Below the pieces are notes generated by a model. It had not been told where the DNA came from. It was given only the letters and a program-made list of their open reading frames with translations, and searched no databases. This document shows positions 23,871 to 34,876 of a stretch of 64,000 bases of DNA, one piece after another. The stretch spans positions 80,826,756 to 80,890,755 of the forward strand of contig CM060731.1 in NCBI GenBank assembly GCA_030704615.1, in the 5' to 3' direction. This stretch comes from Takakia lepidozioides. Its lineage: Eukaryota > Streptophyta > Takakiopsida > Takakiales > Takakiaceae. Every line of letters starts with the position of its first letter. Position 1 is the stretch's first letter. Made by a program: the position numbers and the translations under genes.

Positions 23871-24524
23871 CTCTCTCTCTCTTTACTTTCGAGTTCTAAA
23901 GCATCTATTTTGACTCTCACCTGTCTAAGGCCGGTTATGAAATTTTGAATGAAGTACTGCTACTGAGAAGCCATGTCACATTCAGCAGCCTTCATTTTCC
24001 CATTGAACTTGCAGTTCATTGCGAGCATACAGTCAACGAGTCCAGTTGGTCAGGTTTCTCACATGGTGAAGGTTCAATCCTCAGGTCGGTAAGAGTGCAA
24101 GGGCAACAGCCCCTTCCATGCCATGAAAGGCGTAAATAGTTATGGATTGTGCATTTGCTGCAAATCACACCAACTATCAAACTCTTGGATAAAATCATCC
24201 AACTCGATGGTGCCCACCGCCCCAGAGTACCTTCGTGGCCCCTTGGTAGCTCTATACATCTCCTCCATTGTGTCCCACAACAATGGCAAGGAAGCAACTT
24301 GCACCGCCGGTGTGAGTCCTCCTGATTCACAATCCGAATCAGAACCTTCCGTAGAAGACACAGGAGGTGAAGGTGGCCTAAACCGCACACCTCGTCTCGT
24401 GTACCCACTGGTATCGCTAGTGCTCGAATCGGCACTCTCCCCAGCAACTAGTGGCACCTTCGTGTTGATAAACTGTCACTCAACCGGTCATGAACATGTC
24501 CCTAACCTCCTCTCCACAAGGTAA
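23729..24524 (-). pseudogene. LTR retrotransposon gag fragment (element G)
   Basis: Minus-strand segments in differing frames: an acidic Ser/Pro-rich part (SGYTRRGVRFRPPSPPVSST), a gag-like block (VGTIELDDFIQEFDSWCDLQ, then LFTPFMAWKGLLPLHSY) and a coiled-coil block (VRVKIDALELESKERERERA, then RRGEAQLEKDKPPALAV). The FIQEFDSWCDLQQ wording is that of the capsid region of Ty3/gypsy-like elements. Several stops and frame changes make it non-functional. The coiled-coil block overlaps R3, showing that R3 is internal coding sequence rather than an LTR. Confidence 0.5.
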
Positions 24525-25090
24525 CCGGGTAGAGAACCTGTTGCGGGTTATGGTTTGGAATACTGGGTTCCTAACATAGCCTACACCTGCACCTGCATCC
24601 ACCGCAAGCACTCCTATGGTTGGCTGGTCATCACCTCTAACCTCACCACAGGAGAAACAATGATGGTCTGACTGGTTATCACCCCAGCCTCACCATCGAC
24701 AGCATGCTCTAGGACTGGCCAGTGATCAAATCTGGACCAATTACCTATAAAAACAAGCGCCCACACAAAACTAATATGGCGCACAGTCAAGCATGCAGGT
24801 ATGGAGGGGATCCAAACACAAGAAATCAGAACGACAACTCCCCCACACCAAAAACAACTCCACGGTGTTGCTCTTGCAAGGACACCCCGGCCCAAACCCG
24901 GACTGACTCTTGCCTCCACCTACGGAAAGGTCTTGGCCTAATGAGAGGGTGGAAAACTACGAGGAAAAGAAGCTAAAGCAATGCCTAACCCCAGCATGCC
25001 CTCATCCCAACACTCTTCCTCTCCTCTCTTCCATCACTTGCATGACCATGGGAATATCATGAAGATACTCCTCAAACCGCCCTCCACGAG
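24525..25090. other. No gene recognised
   Basis: Low-complexity C-rich sequence between the element G gag fragment and the minisatellite. No coding similarity was seen. Confidence 0.3.
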
Positions 25091-25099
25091 CGTCAAAAT

Positions 25100-25560
25100 T
25101 CGGCCTTCAAGACCACATGTCAGTCCTTAGGCAGTCCACCAGTGCCTCCACGGGTCAACACAAGCCGTCCACAGGTCAACACGGGCCACCAAAGACCAGC
25201 ACAGGCCCACACATATCACTGGTCACAGCCATCACAGCCCCACACAGGCCGCAACCCTACAGACCATCACAGCCCCAAAGGCCACAAGTCACAGCCTGTC
25301 ACAACCCTACGCAGGTCACAGGATCACAGCCCCACAGGCCACAGCCTGTCACAGCCCCTCACAGCCCCACAAGCCACAGGCACAGCCTGTCACAGCCCTA
25401 CACAGGTCACAAGGGTCACAGCCACAAAGGCCACAGCCTGTCACAGCCTATCACAGCCCCACAGGCCACAGGGCACAACCCATCACAGCCTGTCACAGCT
25501 CGTCACAACCCATCACAGCCCCACAGGGCACAGCCTGTCACAGCCCCATCCATGGCCACT
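25100..25560. repeat. CACAGCC minisatellite
   Basis: An array of short degenerate units built from CACAGCCTGTCACAGCCC and CCACAGGCCACAGG, with units of roughly 10, 18 and 28 bp. Two overlapping plus frames stay open through it (163 and 143 codons of Ser/Gln/Pro/His) simply because the repeat lacks stops. It ends just left of the 5' terminal repeat of the Ty3-like element. Confidence 0.85.
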
Positions 25561-25576
25561 CATGGCAGTTTAGCCA

Positions 25577-27231
25577 TTTCTCCAAGGGGTTTAGCCATGC
25601 TAAGCTAGGGTTTGTGTCTCTTGGACTTTAGGCTTCTTTGCACCGAGCTATGGCGGCTGTGAGGAGATCAGCAAGATATTCTTGCTCTTTATGGCCCCCA
25701 CACACCACCAATAGTAGCTCTAATTCCAAATGAAGATGTTTGCAACCGAAACTAAGTGCACAGACTTCCTTTTAACTCACAAAACAATGCCATTGATCCC
25801 TATGGCGACTAACCAAACATGGCTGACTTCCAGCCCTTGTAGGCACTCATTCACGTGTTTTCTTGACCATAGCATGCCCTTCGCACCTAATCCAGCCCCT
25901 ACACCTGCTGCTTCAAGAGTTGTGCTCCCTTCAAGCTTGAAATTGAAACCCCAACTCACATAGGCCCTACAAGTGCTTTTATTTCACCCCAAGTGGAAAC
26001 CAGCCCTAGCCCTTCCGTTCTAGCTCTCTAAAGTTGAAAACAAGAGCCTCAATGGGCTGAAGGCATGCTCCACACATGCCCCACTCTCACCATAAGAGAA
26101 TCAGCTCTTTTGCTTCATTTCTTACACCCACAAACCTGAAAATACAAGCTTCAGCGGGCTGAAAGCATGCTCCACACATGCCCTATAGGGAAACCAGCCC
26201 CTTCCTTCCTTTCTTGCACTCCCAAACCTGAAAGTACAAGCCTTCAATAGGCTGAAAGCATGCTCCATACATGCATTGCCCTCATATAAGGGAAGTCAGC
26301 CCTTCCCTCTTCCTTGCTTGCCCTCCAAGCTTGAAGATGGAAGCTTCAATGAACTGAATACATGCTCCACACATGCAACCCCTTCACACAAGAGGTATCA
26401 GCCCCCTATCTTGGCCCCTTGGCTCCTTGATGCTCTCTAAGACAAGACTAAGCACTCCACAACCTTTGCCAAGCTTCTGAAACCCTAAGGCTTACATTTC
26501 CAGCCACAAGACACTCCTCTTGTGGTGCAAGAGCTCTTCTTCCAAGCTCTGAAACCCTAGGTGCACATTCCATGGCCTTGCCGACCTCTTAGCTCCTATT
26601 CCAGCCCTGCTCTTGCCATGACAAGAGCCCTCTCAATGCTGAAGCTCGAGATTGAAACCCAATCTCAACATAATCCACAAAATGCACTGATTTGCCCCAA
26701 GCCAAATCAGCCCTTTCGCTTGGTCTTGCAATCCTTCACACAATGAAAGCTCGCATTCCCAAGTCCAGTTCTCAGCTTTGCCACCAAAGCCACTCTAACC
26801 TGCTCTTGACTGGTTCTCTTCCCAATCGTGCTTGCTCATGCATGTACACAATCTGAAACCATCAAGGTGCTCTGGAATTACCTGCAGCATGGTGCTTTTT
26901 CTCTCTGAAGCTGAAGATCAAATGCCAAGGTCTACCACCTCGTAACCCACATTGCCTCCGCTTCTAACAACCAAGAGCTCCACGGTGCTCCTTGCATAAC
27001 AACCCGGTTTCTCTCATTCTCAAGCAAAAACCACAAGTGCTACAACTAACTCGTATCTGGCACTCACAGATACGAGCTCATATTTCTCGAGTGATAAAGA
27101 AGAAGAATACAAGCACAAGCTCATGCGAGCTCACAAAGCTGAAGCATAAACTCATGCATATATAAACTCATCACTCAAATACAAGTCAAGCCAAGTGTAC
27201 CCCACGCCATGGGGAATCCACACTACGGCGC
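25577..27231 (+). repeat. 5' long terminal direct repeat of the Ty3-like element
   Basis: Starts at TTCTCCAAGGGGTTTAGCC and ends near CCACACTACGGCGC. It is colinear with 32783-34433 over its whole length with scattered substitutions and small indels. Neither end has a clean TG...CA, and no target-site duplication was found. An internal run of CATGCTCCACACATGCC sentences (26,060-26,400) makes the left third itself repetitive. No coding content was recognised. Confidence 0.8.
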
Positions 27232-28260
27232 TACCATGAGTTCAGGCGGGGGCATGAGGTTGAGATCAAGGAATGGAGGATGTACTGGTCACCCGACTAT
27301 GTCTCCATCACTAGGGGCACTAGAGCCACGAGGGCATTGGCTACACCTGCCGCTGCACCGGCAGCTTCAGCAAACAGCAGTGGCACTAGTGGGACTGGTG
27401 GTACAGTAACTACGACGTCCACCCAAGCCACTACCGCACTAGCACTAGTACCCGTGCCTGCCTTCAACCTTGTTGTGGAGTTCTTCGAAGAGTTAAGAAG
27501 GAACAACCAAGGGGTGAGGACAGAGAAGTTGCCGAGCTTGCAAGAGTTCCAACGGAAGCCTACTTGAGGGAGGCTTTCACTCGCATGAGGCGCTTGATAA
27601 ATGTAACCCAAGGGGTTACGGAAGCTCAGGCAGTCCAATTCTGGTATGGGATATTGGACAAGGAGCTGAGGAGAAGGGTGCGGGATGCAACTCTCCTACA
27701 AGCGGCCCAACCCACTTTAGCAAATGTGTTTTTGCTGGCAGAGCGGATAAAGCTCAACATGGTGGAGGAACGAGTGGTCATGGTGGGATTTGCTAAGGAG
27801 ACACCACGGGGTAGTGGTGCTCCTAGCCAACCACTACCTCAACGTGCTCAAGGCAACAAGGGGGTTTAGGTGAAGCCTAGGGAAGGACAGAGAGGACTTC
27901 AGATGCAGGGGTCTCTCCCTTCATTTGCAGGCCAACAACGGGCGGAGGTGGTATGTTGGACATGTGGAGGACCCATGTAAAGAAGGATTGCCTAGAGGGA
28001 GGCAAAGGGTCGGCATTTGCACAGCCTGCACAGTTGCAGTGTGGGCATTGTGGCAAACACGGGCATGGAGAGGCCTAGTGTTATGGTTTGTATCCTGAGT
28101 TACGCCTAGGCCAGTTCCAAGGGAACAATGGTGGCCGGGGGCGAGGTGGGCAGCCCAGAGAGGACGAGGTGGCCAGGCACGAGGTGTAGGCCAAGGGCAA
28201 GCTCAACATGGCCAAGGACGCGGAGGTCAGGGTGTTGACCAAGGCATAGCCAACCGGCTT
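27232..28260 (+). pseudogene. Gag with two CCHC zinc knuckles
   Basis: Capsid-like segment around 27540-27870: LREAFTRMRRLINVTQGVTE, then AVQFWYGILDKELRRRVRDA and LANVFLLAERIKLNM. After a stop near 27870 the nucleocapsid part shows two knuckles: CWTCGG...HVKKDC (27957-28000, split by a one-base frameshift) and CGHCGKHGHGEAxC (about 28045-28083, interrupted by a TAG where a codon is expected). A Gly/Arg/Gln-rich tail follows. CCHC knuckles bind the element's RNA in the virus-like particle. Confidence 0.65.
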
Positions 28261-28543
28261 TAGCAGCTAGAGCAGAGGCTCGCTGCCATGGCTACAGCTC
28301 AGGTGGTACCGGCTCCAAGGCCGGATGGTCCACCTCCTGCTCCTGAGGGAGGAGATATAGGAGGCATGAGATTCATGTGCGAAGTAGCACTACCACTAGT
28401 TTACACTGGCAGCTACACTCTGTGAGAGTGGGGAGGTTACTTCATCTTCTGCGGAGATAGTGGGAGGTGTAGTGCCGGAGGGATCCTCGGATTTGAGGGT
28501 CAAGACTGCCATGGCGGCACCATAGCAAGTTGCAGCTGCCAGG

Positions 28544-29275
28544 TTGATGGAGCTGCCAGCTAGGCCAGCCATTGAGCGCGCCATGGTGACACCTGGAGTT
28601 GTCATGTTAGACAATCAGGATGGCTTTTTTTTTTTAAGTGGACCGGCAGGTAAGAGGTACCGGCCACTACGGGTCTTGTTGGACTCGGGAGCTCAGCCAT
28701 TGATGCTAGGCAGAGCTGCTATTGCAGGCTTGGGCCTCACGGAGGCGGATATGGAACCTTGTCCTTTCCAGATGCAAACGTCTCTAGGAGGATTGGAGCA
28801 GGCTCGGGGCATGACACGGCGTGAGTTGGCTATCAGACTACGGCCGGATCACCCTACAGATGGCTCAGTGATGCGAGCCAAGGCCATTGTGATAGACGCG
28901 GTCTCGTATGATGTCCTGGTTGGTGAGGCAGTGTTGTACCCCATGGGCTACACCTTGGATTTTTGGGAGGAGTCAACTTCCTATAGGCCTGGATGGCAAT
29001 CAGGGGAGGGCCGGCGTGTGCAGCTCCCTGTGACGTTCATAGGAGGAGTTGCGGTTGCCCAGCGGGGCAAGATGCCGACACTAGCAGCATTCACAGCTGC
29101 AGTGACTTGGCTTGGAGAGTTGCTAGAGGGCAACGCTCATTCAGAGGATGACACACCTCTAGAAGAGCAGGATGACATGTATGGTATGGCGGAGTTGTCT
29201 GCCATGGTTGCTCAAACTCCATTGTGGGGCACGAGCAAGGATTTGCAGCGGGTTGTTGATCGACGGGTGCAATAA
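28544..29275 (+). pseudogene. Retroviral-type aspartic protease
   Basis: Plus frame of 243 codons. The active-site motif LLDSGAQ is at 28676-28696, followed by the flap-side ALIAGLGL-like AAIAGLGLTEADMEP and a second half containing AIVIDAVSYDVLVGEAVLYP (the ILG/DVLVG strand). This is the PR that would cleave Gag-Pol. The frame ends at TAA 29273-29275 but continues in the same register into the methyltransferase, so the stop is probably a later mutation of a fused polyprotein. Confidence 0.75.
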
Positions 29276-29281
29276 GCCTGG

Positions 29282-30645
29282 GTGGAGGCTTTTGTACCAT
29301 CAGGAGAGGAGAAAAGTGCGGGGATTGCACCAAGACCACCTCAGTTGTCATCATTGGATACCACATCTATTGTGTGGCAGTATCCGGATGAAGGCATTTG
29401 TCTTCTGGACTTGTTTGGCGGGATCAACACCGGATTGGCTGATGTGTTACAGGCAGGTGTACGAGTACGACGTTACCTGTATATGGAGAGGGATGAGACT
29501 GCATGACGCGTTTCACTTTGTCATGTTGCTCAGTTGGTGCAGCAGTACCCTGAGTTGTTGCCGGTGTCTGCAGTTCGTGGATATCAGCAGGCCTTGCCAG
29601 CAGACATTTCGTTGCTGGGGGCGCAGGATTTGGAGCGGGTTGGCTCCATTGATATGGTAGTGGCAGGTTGGCCCTGCCAAGGGCATTCATTAGCCGGGCA
29701 TGGCAATGGATTGCGAGACTCGAGGTCGGGTCTGTTTTGGGAGATGGTGCGGTTTTGCGCCACTTGCAGTTGCAGTTTCATCAAGCTGTATCTCCAGCAT
29801 ACATCTTGGAGAATATGCCACTGATGGGCGATTCTCGGGCCAGGGTGATGGCCAGTGTGTATCAAGTTCGGTCATGGCTTGGATCAGCAGTGTTGTTAGA
29901 TGCAGCTACAGTGGGGTCACGGGCTCATCGTCCAAGGCTATGGTGGACTAACTTGATGTCACCCGCACTGCTCAAGCGTGCATTTGATGGGGTGCAGCGG
30001 CTAGCACACCTCACAGTGGATAGCATTTTGGACACAGGGAGGCAGTCTCAGCGTGTGAGACACGATGACCGTTCGCCTTTGGCAGTGGTCAACAAGGTGG
30101 GTCAACCACAAGCAGCATTACCTACACTGCTCAGCTTCCCAGGATCGCATGCTTTCCGGGATAGTGGACCTAGCCTCCTGTGGGATGCTCAGTTGCAGCA
30201 GTTAGTGGAGCCTAATGCTGACGAGTGTGAGCGGGCAATGGATTTTACCACTGGTACCACGGCGGTGCCGTCTCTTTCTGAGGCATCACGTCGTCAGGTG
30301 TTAGGGCAAGCAATGGATCTCAATTGTTTGATCTGGATTATCAGCTTGGCTATGGCTGAGCAACGTAGAGTGCGGAGTACACTTCCCTCGGTGGTCTCTC
30401 TGCCTTCCGAGACGGTACAGGCAGTGAGTGGGGGCAAGCATATGAGGACCACGGGGTGCAGGCATCCATGGCACACATGGGATGTGCTCGAGGTTCAGAG
30501 GGAGTTGGCAGCCAAGGTGGCGATGATGGATGAGGTTGGGGATTTTTCTCGGGTTGAGGAAGTCCTCAAGGATGAGATGATGGGGCAAGATGAGGCCTTG
30601 TCATTGACTGAGCAGGTAGGGAGTACTGCTCAAGAGGTTGCAATA
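29282..30645 (+). pseudogene. C5-cytosine DNA methyltransferase domain inside the pol polyprotein
   Basis: Motifs appear in canonical order. Motif I is LLDLFGGINTGLADVL (29402-29449), the AdoMet-binding loop, followed by the acidic MERDE. Motif IV is AGWPCQGHS with the catalytic Cys codon at 29675-29677. GLRDSRSGLFWEMVR follows and corresponds to the DNMT3-type GxxxGxGRLFxE helix. Motif VI is YILENMP (Glu codon at 29809). Motif VIII is GSRAHRPRLWWTN (29914-29952). A target-recognition-like stretch runs to motif X, RRQVLGQAMDLN (30289-30324). The enzyme class transfers a methyl group from AdoMet to cytosine C5. Lesions are one TGA (29504-29506) and one frameshift near 29745. The protease upstream shares its frame; the RT follows after TAG 30646. 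The DNMT3/DRM-like wording is my reading, not an alignment. Confidence 0.85.
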
Positions 30646-30689
30646 TAGCAACCACTGGACGCGTCCTCTACCTCTAAGCCCACTGGACT

Positions 30690-31642
30690 TAAGGTTGCAG
30701 TTACGGAGGACAATTGGGAGTCTGACATTGGACGCATTGTCACCGGAGGAGAGAGATGACGTATACGGAGGTTCCTGAGGGCTTACAGGAATTGCTTTGC
30801 TTTCAGTTTGAAGAACTTGGAGCACTGAAGGGTCAAGAGATTTGTATTGAGTTGGCCACTAACACGCCAATCTTTCAGAGACCCTATAGATACAGTGACA
30901 TGGAGAGGTCTTTGATTCAGATGAGGACTCAAGATCTCTGGGAGGCTGGTTTGGTGGAGCTCTCTGTGGAGAGTATGCTTCAGCCACAGTGATGCCAGCC
31001 AAGAGGGATGTCTATGGCAACTGGACGGAGAGACGTATGTGCAGTGATTACCGGCCTGTAAATCGTCAGACCAAGTCCGATAAGTATGCCATGCCAACAC
31101 CAGAGGAGATCTTTGATGCCATCGGGCATGCTAAGGTCTTCAGCACTTTGGATTTACGATCCGGATATCACCAGTTGCCAATCAAGGAGGCGGACAAACA
31201 GAAGATGGCATTATGGGGGATCAATGAGCATGGCAAGGATTGCCTATATCAGTGGCGATTTTTACCATTTGGGCTTAAGAATGCTCCTGCAGAGTTTCAA
31301 AGAGTCATGGACAGGATTCTAGCAGGGGTGGACTTTGCTCAGTGCTACATAGATGACATCATCATCTTTAGTACTACGGTGGAGGAGCATGAGAGACACT
31401 TTCAGGTGGTATTGGAGCGCTTGAGAGCGCACGGATTGAAGTTGCATCCGGGGAAGTGCAAGTTTTTCCACAACCAGATTGAGTATCTGGGTCACATGAT
31501 ATATCCTGGAGGATTGGGGGTACAGCAGACTAAGGTAGAGGCCATTACACAAATTCCACGCCCCACAGATGTGAGCCGAGTTCGAGCTTTCATGGGGTTG
31601 GCAAACTATTATAGACGGTTTGTCATACGGATTGGAGCATGA
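30690..31642 (+). pseudogene. Ty3/gypsy reverse transcriptase
   Basis: The first part (30756-30988) reads LGALKGQEICIELATNTPIF, then QRPYRYSDMERSLI. After a frameshift near 30985 the palm continues: RRMCSDYRPVNRQTKSDKYA, KVFSTLDLRSGYHQL, WRFLPFGLKNAPAEFQRVMD, the active-site YIDD (31346-31357) and EYLGHMIYPGGLGVQQTKVE, ending FMGLANYYRRFV. All seven RT blocks are present and the catalytic Asp residues are intact. The connection domain after YYRRFV is missing, an internal deletion directly joining the RNase H. Confidence 0.9.
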
Positions 31643-31986
31643 TGGGGCTTGGAGCGATGCTCACACAGGTGGATGATGAGGGAAGAGAGTTCATAGTGGC
31701 TTATGCTAGCCACTCGAACAACGCTGCAGAGGCTAAGTACAGCTCATATGAAGGAGAATGCTTAGCTGCAGTGTGGGCCATGGCACACTTCAGGTGCTAT
31801 CTATATGGCAATCTCTTTACCCTTGTCACGGATCACCAGCCACTCAAGTGGTTGATGGAGTCAGATAAGCTTACGGGGAAGCTTGCACGGTGGGCATTCA
31901 TACTCCAGGAGTATGACTTTCAAGTTGTGCATTGACCGGGTTTGGTCAATCGGGATGTGGATGGATTGAGTCGCAATCCATGCATG
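31639..31986 (+). pseudogene. RNase H domain, N-terminally truncated
   Basis: Reads GLGAMLTQVDDEGREFIVAY, then SSYEGECLAAVWAMAHFRCY, then FTLVTDHQPLKWLM and RWAFILQEYDFQVVH, followed by a TGA at 31933 and GLVNRDVDGLSRNP. The catalytic Glu (YEGE) and the TDH Asp are present. The first strand with its Asp is lost in the deletion that fused it to the RT. Confidence 0.85.
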
Positions 31987-32782
31987 AGCCAGCAAGATGA
32001 CACTGGAGCTCGGTGGCATGGTGAGACGGACGAGGAGGAGATGCCGGGATGGCACGCATCTGCATTTTTGTGTATCTTGGCATCGGGAGGTCAGGTTGGA
32101 CCTACAACAGGGATGACTGTAGATGGAGTGTCTGAGGACCCTGAGGCTAATGATGAGCCAGGTGGTGCCAGAGATATATATGAGGATTCGGTTGTGTTGG
32201 ATTACCTCCGCACGGGAGACACGGTAGCCACTGTGACTGCCAGGGAGAGGGATCGGATCCTGCAACGAGCCAAGAGGTTCAAGTGGGAGGGGATACACCT
32301 GCTTCGAGTGTGGGAGGATGGTCGGGTGAGGATCGTGCCTCACCCAACACAGCGTGCACGGTTAGTGCGGCATGCCCATGAGGAGTTGGGGCATTTTGGA
32401 GTGCGACGCACTCACATCTCCAAGTGGATTGAGTTGGTTCCATTGCCTGACAAGGCTAGTGAGGGGGTTGCATATGCATTCTTAATGGATCGATTGCTTA
32501 GCCGATTCGGTGCTCCAGCTGAGGTGCTCATGGACCAAGGGAGAGAGTTCTTGGGGGAGTTTCAGGCTTTGTATGATAAAGCCTTGATAGACCACCGCAC
32601 CACTTCTCGGGATCATCCTGAGGCCGATGGCTTGGCAGAGAGAGTTGTTCAGACGGTGAAGAGGGGTTTGCGCAAGTATGGCTTGCAGAACGGACACCTA
32701 GGAGATTGGGATCTTCAGGTGCCTTGGTTAGCCATGGACTACAGGTTCAGCAAACAATCATCACTTGTCTCCTTCTCACCAT
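31987..32782 (+). pseudogene. Integrase, internally deleted
   Basis: A linker of about 80 codons leads to WEGIHLLRVWEDGRVRIVP and the zinc-binding HAHEELGHFGVRRTH, which keeps both His ligands. It then jumps to KWIELVPLPDKASEGVAYAF, so the CC ligands and the first Asp of the DDE core are deleted. LMDQGREFLGEF carries the second Asp and HPEADGLAERVVQTVKRGL the Glu. The frame runs into SLVSFSPF and straight into the 3' terminal repeat, so the integrase C terminus is missing too. Confidence 0.8.
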
Positions 32783-34433
32783 TCTCCAAGGGGTTTAGCC
32801 ACGCCAAGCTAGGGTTTGTGTCTCTTGGACTCTAGGCTTCTTTGCACCAAGCTATGGCAGCTGTGAAGAAATCAGCAAGGTATTCTTGCTCTTTCGGCTC
32901 CCACACACCACCAATAGTAGCCCTAAGCCATGAGGAAGATGGTTGCCACAAACCAAGCCTTCTTTCTCACTTAGACTCCCCAAACACGCCACTAAACTTA
33001 ATGGCAAACAACCAAGCCTTGCTGATTTCCAGCCCTTGTGAGCACTCATTCAAGCGTTTCCCTTGCCATAGCATCTGTTTTAGAGCCTATTCCAGCCCCC
33101 TACATCTGCCACTTCAAGAGCCATGCTCTATAGGCTGAGTTGAGTTGAAACCCCAACTAAGAACACGCTCTACAAGTATCGGACTGTCACATAAGAGCAG
33201 ATCAGCCCCTTACCTTATCTTCTAGTTCTCTAAAGCTTGAAAACCAAAACCCCAATGGACTGAAGGCATGCTCCACACATGCCCCACTCTCACCACCAGA
33301 GAATCAGCTCCTTTGCTTTCTTTCTTGCACCCACCAACCTGAAAATACACGCTTCGACGGGTTGGAAGCATGCTCCACACATGCCCTATAGGGAAACCAA
33401 CCCCTTCCTTCCTTTCTTGCTCCCAAACCTGAAAGTACAAGCCTTCAACAGGCTGAAAGCATGCTCCACACATGCATTGCTCTCACATAAGGGAAGTCAG
33501 CCCTTCCCTCTTCCTTGCTTGCCCTCCAAGCTTGAAGATGGAAGCTTCAATGAACTGAATACATACTCCACACATGCAACCCCTCCACACAAGAGGTATC
33601 AGCCCCCGATCTTGGCTCCTTAGCTCCTTGATGCTCTCTAAGACAAGACTAAGCACTCCACAGCCCTTGCCAAGCTCCTGAAACCCTAAGGCTTACATTT
33701 CCAGCCACAAGACACTCCTCTTGTGGTGCAAGAGCTCTTTCTTCCAAGCTCTGAAACCTAGGTGCACATTCCATGGCCTTGCCACACCTCTTAGCACCTA
33801 TTCCAGCCCTGCTCTTGCCATGACAAGAGCCCTCTCAATGCTGAAGCTCGAGATTGAAACCCAATCTCAACATACTCCACAAAGTGCACTGATTTGCCCC
33901 AAGCCAAATCAGCCCTTTCGCTTGGTCTTGCAATCCTTCACACAATGAAAGCTTGCATTCCCAAGTCCAGTTCTCAGCTTTGCCACCAAAGCCACTCTAA
34001 CCTGCTCTTGACTGGTCCTCTTCTCAATCGTGCTTGCTCATGCATGTACACAATCTGAAACCATCAAGGTGCTCTGGAATTACCTGCAGCATGGTGCTTT
34101 CATCTCTGAAGTTAAAGATCGAATGCCAAGGTCTACCACTTCATAACCCACATCGCCTCCGCTTCTAACAACCAAGGGCTCTACGGTGTTCCTTGCATAA
34201 CAACCTTGTTTCTCTCATCCTCAAGCAAAAACCACAAGTGCTACAATTAACTCGTATCTGGCACTCACAGATACGAGCTCATATTTCTCGAGTGATAAAG
34301 AAGAAGAATACAAGCACAAGCTCATGCGAGCTCACAAAGCTGAAGCATAAACTCATGCATATATAAACTCATCACTCAAATACAAGTCAAGCCAAGTGCA
34401 CCCCACGCCATGGGGAATCCACACTATGGCGCC
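32783..34433 (+). repeat. 3' long terminal direct repeat of the Ty3-like element
   Basis: Colinear with 25577-27231, from TTCTCCAAGGGG to CCACACTATGGCGC. It is fused directly to integrase codons on the left and to element G repeat R3 on the right (34435), meaning the element sits in or beside an element G copy. Confidence 0.8.
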
Positions 34434-34434
34434 A

Positions 34435-34637
34435 TAGCTAGGCGCGGTGAGGCTCAACTCGAGAAAGATGAGCCCACCGCGATCTGCCATGAAGATAACA
34501 ACGTCAGGTGCCCAAACATATATTGGCCCCTGGATTGACACTTGGGTCAATCCCAAATGACAATATATAAAAGCTAGCTATTTCCTAGCTAACTTCACAC
34601 TAGCGGTAAAATAACTTGACAACACATATAGATGTGG
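34435..34637 (+). repeat. Element G repeat R3, plus-strand copy
   Basis: Matches the reverse complement of 23870-23700 (TAGCTAGGCGCGGTGAGGCT through GGTAAAATAACTTGACA) and still reads RRGEAQLEKDEP. Similarity stops at ACACAT (34637); the expected continuation R2 begins 3.6 kb later at 38239. Confidence 0.75.
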
Positions 34638-34876
34638 TATCAAGAGAATTATCAAAATGAATGTCACAATTTACAAGAAGGTCCACAACAACAAGCTAAA
34701 CCATAAAGAAAAACAAACACCCTACCCCAATATCATATGGAAAAATAAAAAAAATAAAAAAACGAAGAACCCGCCAAGGCCCTAAACCTAAACCTACAAA
34801 GCCCTGTCGTCGTTGCCTGCGACCCCAGCGCATCGCAAATTGCGACGCGTTTTTAGGATATATAGGGCCAGGGGTC

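Larger units (their letters stand above)
25577..34433 (+). mobile_element. Ty3/gypsy-like retrotransposon carrying a C5-cytosine methyltransferase (degraded)
   Basis: Two direct repeats of about 1.65 kb (25577-27231 and 32783-34433) flank an internal region coding, left to right, for Gag with two CCHC knuckles, aspartic protease, C5-MTase, RT (YIDD), RNase H and integrase. The order protease-RT-RNase H-integrase makes it Ty3/gypsy. Lesions include stops at 29273, 29504, 30646 and 31933, frameshifts within Gag, MTase and RT, a missing RT connection, and an integrase lacking its CC zinc ligands and first catalytic Asp. The 3' repeat begins inside integrase codons, so the polypurine tract is gone. 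It is non-autonomous now, but the methyltransferase's key residues are intact. Confidence 0.85.

Noticed and set aside
25117-25608. 163-codon Ser/Gln/Pro/His-rich open frame as a gene
   Set aside because: Open only because the CACAGCC minisatellite lacks stop codons; two overlapping frames are open at once.
29690-29875. Minus-strand frames across the methyltransferase as separate genes
   Set aside because: Shadows of the plus-strand domain; no motifs.
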